Assembly (NCBI GenBank): GCA_947095535.1
Contig: OX352774.1
Span: 211,346,965-211,410,964 of the forward strand
Length of the DNA: 64,000 nt
Reading direction: 5' to 3'
DNA from: Poecilobothrus nobilitatus
Lineage: Eukaryota; Arthropoda; Insecta; Diptera; Dolichopodidae
Below the pieces are notes generated by a model that saw only the letters and a list, made by a program, of their open reading frames with translations, searched no databases and was not told the origin of the DNA. Shown piece by piece: positions 59,401 through 64,000 of this stretch (its first letter is position 1; each line of letters opens with the position of its first letter). The position numbers were made by a program, and so were the translations under genes.

Positions 59401-61219
59401 TTTTAACCAATAAAATCCATTTAGAAGTTATTATATTCACAAAAATCAAAAAAAAAAAAAAACCGAAATAAAAATAAAAAAGCAACAAAATAGCAATGAT
59501 TTATTGCATATTTTAATTTAAACAAACAAAAAAGAAAAAAAAAATATAACAAAAAACGGAAGTGAAAAGGACGAAAAGAAAAACACTAAATGAAATACAA
59601 AAGACCATAAAAAAGCCACAAATCATCATTATTTCAGTTTGTATATATATGTATTATTTTTTGTTTCACATTTTATTGGACGTTTTGATTGTTTTTATCA
59701 CATAAAACAGAAACAAAAAAACAAAAAAAAAAAAAAATGAAATGATCCGGAAAAAAAGAAGAAAAATATTTTAAAATTCAATAAAATATTAAAAAAAAAA
59801 AAAGTCGAAAAGGATAAACATAGAGAATTGAATAAAAAACAAGATAGTGAATGAAAGTTAAAAAAAAAAAAATAAATAACGAAAAACACATTGAATTTAA
59901 TGAAGACCATCCTAAATCATTTGACTGACATCAATGTTTCTGTTGTTGGTTCGGGTGAATTCTAATGGGCTATAATATTATTCTATGTTACCTACTACTA
60001 TATACAATATTCATGTAAATTCTTCAAACGAAAGGATTTTCCTATTTTTTATGTATCTTAGGTTGTTTTTTTTTTTTAAATTATGAACTGTGGTTTGGGT
60101 TTATTTTTTGCTTATGCATGTATAATTTAAATTTAAAAATCTTATTTAGTTGGTTTCACATTGGAAGCCATGCATTTTTATTTTTAATTTTTTTTTTTTA
60201 AATGAAACAGAGTTTTTTTTTTAATAGTAGGTATAATTGTTTTTTAATAGATTTTTTTTTTTATTTTTCAAATTAAAACGGATAATTTTAAAATATAGGA
60301 GAAAATACCCAATGATTGTGCACTAGAATATTTCTTAATATATAAGCACATAAATAATAAACATAAATTATGATCATCAGGAATATTAATTTTTGTTGTT
60401 GCTCGAGATGAGGTTTTTTAATTCCTTGTTATTTACATTACAGGAAACAGAGGGAAGATATATTAGAAAAATGGATAATTGGTAAGGAAAGTATCTCATC
60501 ACCAATTTTAAACTGAAAAGGAATGTTACTAATTAATTTCTAATACAATCAAATTGTTCAAATTATTCAACAAAATGTCCGTAATAACATAAATATAACA
60601 GCTTCACTTCTACTAAAGAGGGATGCCATGGAAAGTTACTGAAAAGTCATTGAGGGATCCATGAACCATGAACAGAGAAAAATATAAAATTCAAATGCAG
60701 AATTACCCTTAGGCTTTATTAGCATATATAATTTTAAGTTATGAAGAAATGTCAGGCTGTATGTCCAATTGGAGGTTTGGATGATGCAAGTCTGGAAATT
60801 CAGTTGAATGTTCAAAAATCATTAAGAAAATCATCTTGCAAATAAATTTGTAAATTATACTATTATACTACCATTGTTGTTCTGTTGCAACTGTAATTTA
60901 ATTGTGATAATTTTATGTACCTTGAAAATTATTTACGAGTTTTTTTATGCCGAATAGAACGCTTCCAACATCATCGCATGTATTCGCAAAATATAATATC
61001 TTAGATGAAAACTCCATCATATATCTTGACGCTTTGGAAGATATATGATGGACGTAAATAATTGTTGTATTTAAAGATATTTTTATTCGTCGTGACATGT
61101 TGGAAGAGGAATTCAAATAGCATCGAAGACACGGTCACTCCATAATTTTAACCATCTTATGTACTCCACTTGGCTTTTTCCCTTGTTTTGACTAGGTTAT
61201 CTATTAAAATAAAAAAGAA
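56458..61219. other. Non-coding A+T-rich DNA
   Basis: No confident gene. 60580-61190 is less A+T-rich and has short coding-like patches, for example a 34-codon frame from ATG 60741 (MKKCQAVCPIGGLDDASLEI...) to TAA 60843 on the plus strand, and a 67-codon minus frame 60913-61116. None shows a domain I recognise. Confidence 0.5.
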
Positions 61220-61320
61220 AAATGTATGGTCTAGTGGGTAAAAGCGTATAAAATACCCTGTAAATACTGAGGTAGTATTGGTTCGAATTCCACTCACGTC
61301 CTAAGAATAAGACGATAGGG
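61220..61320 (+). mobile_element. tRNA-derived SINE, family I, head fragment
   Basis: 'tggtctagtgggtaaaagcg' (A box) and 'attggttcgaattccac' (B box) with 'gtataaaataccctgtaaat' between them, matching the head of the SINE at 10.9 kb (gtataaaacatgctgtaaac). 'cacgtcctaagaataa' corresponds to 'cacgtcgtaggattaa'. The conserved tail is missing, so the copy is truncated after about 100 bp. Confidence 0.75.
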
Positions 61321-64000
61321 CTAGAAAGATAGGGTCTACCTTAAATCAGTTTTCTCTTGAACTTTAATAAATCTTACGATATTTTGCTATAAATTAGTTA
61401 TCCTAATTTGTAGTGGTAGTGCTACTGCTTTGTATACTAACTTTGTATATATTTTTTCAAACATTACAAACGTATATTCTGCGCACTGCCATATATTCAC
61501 CTATTTTGCCCTATTTATTTAATTTTAAAAGTTCAGAAATATTTAAATTTTATTTAGAAATGCTAAAAATATCATTTTTTAAATGAAAATTGATTGAATG
61601 ATTAGTAAAAGAAAAAATTATAATCAAATTCAAAAGGTCACTAGTTTCAAGTTTTTGATCTTTTCCATAAGTAAATTAGAATTCATAGTTTTTAACTTTA
61701 TTCAAATTTTATTGAAATATAGACAAAAAAATAAAAAAAGAAATAATATAGTGAATGCCTTAAGGAAGAATTAAAATTGCTTTTTTTTATTATTTTCTCT
61801 TCTCAGGACGAAAAAAAAAATTAATTTAATTTCATTCATTTTTATTTTTATCCTTTTTTGTTTTGGTGTTGGTTTTCAAAACGGAAGTCACTATAAAATT
61901 GAAAATTGTACAATTCAATTTTTTAGGATATTTAAAATGTGATCAGCATCACTTTCTATCAAAAAACAAAAAAAATTAAATGGAAAATAAATAAATTTAA
62001 CTTAAAAAAAAAAGAAAAGGAAAAAAAATTGTTTTTTAAATATCGTTGCAAAATAATGTATTTATTAGTTTTTAGTTAACTGTGAAATTTTTTCCTCCTG
62101 TATTTATAGCGAAATTCACGCATTGAAGACAAATTAAATCGTTTTGTTTTGAAAATAATGATATAATAATTTTTTTCCTCTTTTTAAATATATGTTAGAG
62201 CTAAATGTAATTAATATTTAATATTCTATGCGGTCAGAATATTGTTATTAATATAGTATAATACTTTACCGTAAAATTTATTTTTATGCACGAAGATCTG
62301 GTAAATGTGATTGGAACGAAAATGGAATACAATTGCAAATATTTGAGCTGGAGTCCGACAAACAGCATAACCAACAGCATAACAACTCGACAATGTATAT
62401 ATAATAGTGTAAAATGGTTAAATATTAAAGCTTACTCCACTTAGCCATTGCTGTACATTTGGGTCATTGATTTTATTTTATAGATATGTTGTAGAGAAAA
62501 ACCAGAAATACAACAGTTAATGGCTCCACTGAATGTTTTTCGATGCCAGAAAAGAAGTGTGACGTCTAACCCTGTAGAACTAATAGGATGACGTAACACC
62601 GTAACGCATTTTATAAAAAATGTCATCGCAAGTTCTGCGACAAGTTGTACGATTTATTAAAGTTTTTCAAGAACATTAATATCTTTCTTTAAAATATCTA
62701 GCTTAATTTTCTAACTCGTCCTATATAACCGTAAATTTTCTTAAAATGCTTGATCCCAAGAATCCTTCCTCTTTATCCCACAAATCAAACTGTGTGCAAA
62801 CTAATTGCATTGAAAGCCCTAACTTAAAGTATGGTTAGTCCAAAGTCCAATACTACCCGGTAGGATCACGTGCAGATATTGGGAATGAATTTTGAAGTTT
62901 TCTACCTACCATCGTAAAAAAAATAAAGTATAGCAGTTGATAAGAAAAATTACAAGCACTTACAAGAACAACCACTGTTTTTAACTCTTTTAACTCTTTT
63001 TAATTTTTTAAACTTTTTTAAAACTCAAATGATAGATCATCTTAATTATCATTTATTAAAGAAATCATAAAAATTAAGGTAAATTTTAGCACTTAACACA
63101 GAAGTTAAAGTTTAACAAAGTAAATCAACAGTATTATAGAATTTAAAAAAAATAAAATAACTGATATTTTTAACTAATTAAAATTAAAAGTTTCTTTAAA
63201 GTTGTATTTTTAATAATGCATAGGCTGCGTAGCGTAGGTATCATATGTATATTAACGGCATGTAAACAATTCTACATTTAGAAGTGGAAATTTTAAATCG
63301 AAAGATCTTTGCTTAATTGCATACAAAATTAAAATAATGTATTAAAATGATACTCAAATTATTGATAAATTTAATAAAATTTTGGTAAATTATCTGGAAA
63401 ATCTAAATTGTTAAAATAAAATTTAAATATTAGTTGTGGCATTTTCCTTTTTTTTTTTCAATTTTTTTCTTTTTTTACCTTTTGTTTAATTAATTTTTCA
63501 AAGTGAAAAAAAAAAATCGTTTCTTTTAATTTTCACAAAAATCTTTTCACCCTTATTATACTCTAAAAGAGATACAATCGTTTAAGAAATAATCTTTTGA
63601 TAAAGAATTAGATAAGAGTATAAGGAACAAAAAAGTAAAAACAAAACACGAAAAGAAATAGAAAATAAAACAAGAAAAAAAAGGCACCAAAAACAAAAAA
63701 AAAAATTTCCTAGGATTTTGTAGTATCGATGAAAGGACGAAGAGATAGGATAAAATTTTCTTTGGAGAAGAAGGAAAGTCATAAATCTTTATCTTAAGCC
63801 AGATAATAATAAAATTTAACAAAATCATTTCAATTTAATCTTTTTTGAAAAATATAATTTTTTTTTTGTCTTTCTTTAGTTTTGCAAAAAAAAGAAAGCG
63901 TATAAAAGAGCAAACAAAAAAAAAAAAAATGTGAAAATTCACAAGGAGTAAAAAAGCTGTAGAAAAAAAAATTTAACTTTTTAAGTCAATTTTTATCCAG
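61321..64000. other. Non-coding A+T-rich DNA
   Basis: No confident gene. 62430-62660 is less A+T-rich; on the plus strand an open stretch beginning at about 62479 after 'ttttattttatag', which looks like a splice acceptor, encodes about 35 codons (CCREKPEIQQLMAPLNVFRC...) before TGA. No domain recognised. Frames at 63556-63828 are Phe/Leu-rich and compositional. Confidence 0.45.

Noticed and set aside
63556..63828. A hydrophobic 90-codon minus-strand protein
   Set aside because: Phe/Leu/Ser-rich translation of A-rich plus-strand tracts; no ordered membrane-segment pattern or flanking gene signals.
1..64000. A novel multi-gene system
   Set aside because: No cluster of intact open frames exists; apart from mobile-element remnants, all long frames are repeat translations or compositional.

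Overview
The window is strongly A+T-rich, full of poly(A)/poly(T) runs and AT microsatellites, and carries no convincing host gene. Everything recognisable is mobile-element debris. The host is most likely a brachyceran fly. Two elements have the head layout of the Drosophila INE-1/DINE-1 family: a TATACCC palindrome, a 'tatatattctgaatcagga'-type stretch, a 'gagtcgatttagcgatgtcc' block and a (GTCC)n run. There is also a mariner of the DD41D (rosa) type, a group known from tephritid flies. The species call is inference; the DNA reads like a large intron or a gene-poor intergenic region.

Layout. 2.3-2.8 kb: MITE-like element with TCATTCATATTTGAAT ends (second copy, inverted, at 43.5-43.9 kb). 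3.36-5.75 kb: two copies of a second repeat family with a GTCY microsatellite (further copies at 36.6-37.6 kb and, reversed, 46.8-47.4 kb). 7.0-8.3 kb: DINE-1/Helentron-like non-autonomous element with an internal 142-bp tandem array; an inverted relative lies at 23.0-24.1 kb. 10.0-11.1 kb: two tRNA-derived SINEs in opposite orientation, one with a perfect 12-bp target duplication. 11.4-12.1 kb, 38.1 kb and 44.6-45.2 kb: a third GTCY-bearing family with a terminal hairpin. 14.1-14.6 kb: short-motif repeat cluster. 16.6-21.4 kb: tandem duplication of about 1.17 kb whose second unit is split by a 2.3-kb insert; the first unit supplies the empty site. 27.5-28.7 kb: C-terminal remnant and poly(A) tail of a non-LTR retrotransposon, itself split by a 302-bp SINE with a perfect 11-bp target duplication. 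33.26-33.58 kb: an old copy of the same SINE family with a perfect 13-bp target duplication. 55.16-56.46 kb: a nearly full-length, dead DD41D mariner. 61.2 kb: SINE fragment.

The elements do not form a pathway; they record successive insertions. No new molecular system is visible. The most informative items are the nested SINE-in-LINE, the empty/filled-site pair at 17.69/19.0-21.3 kb, the modular heads and bodies of the GTCY elements, and the loss of two of three catalytic aspartates in the mariner. All boundaries and similarities were read by eye, so ends of diverged elements are approximate.
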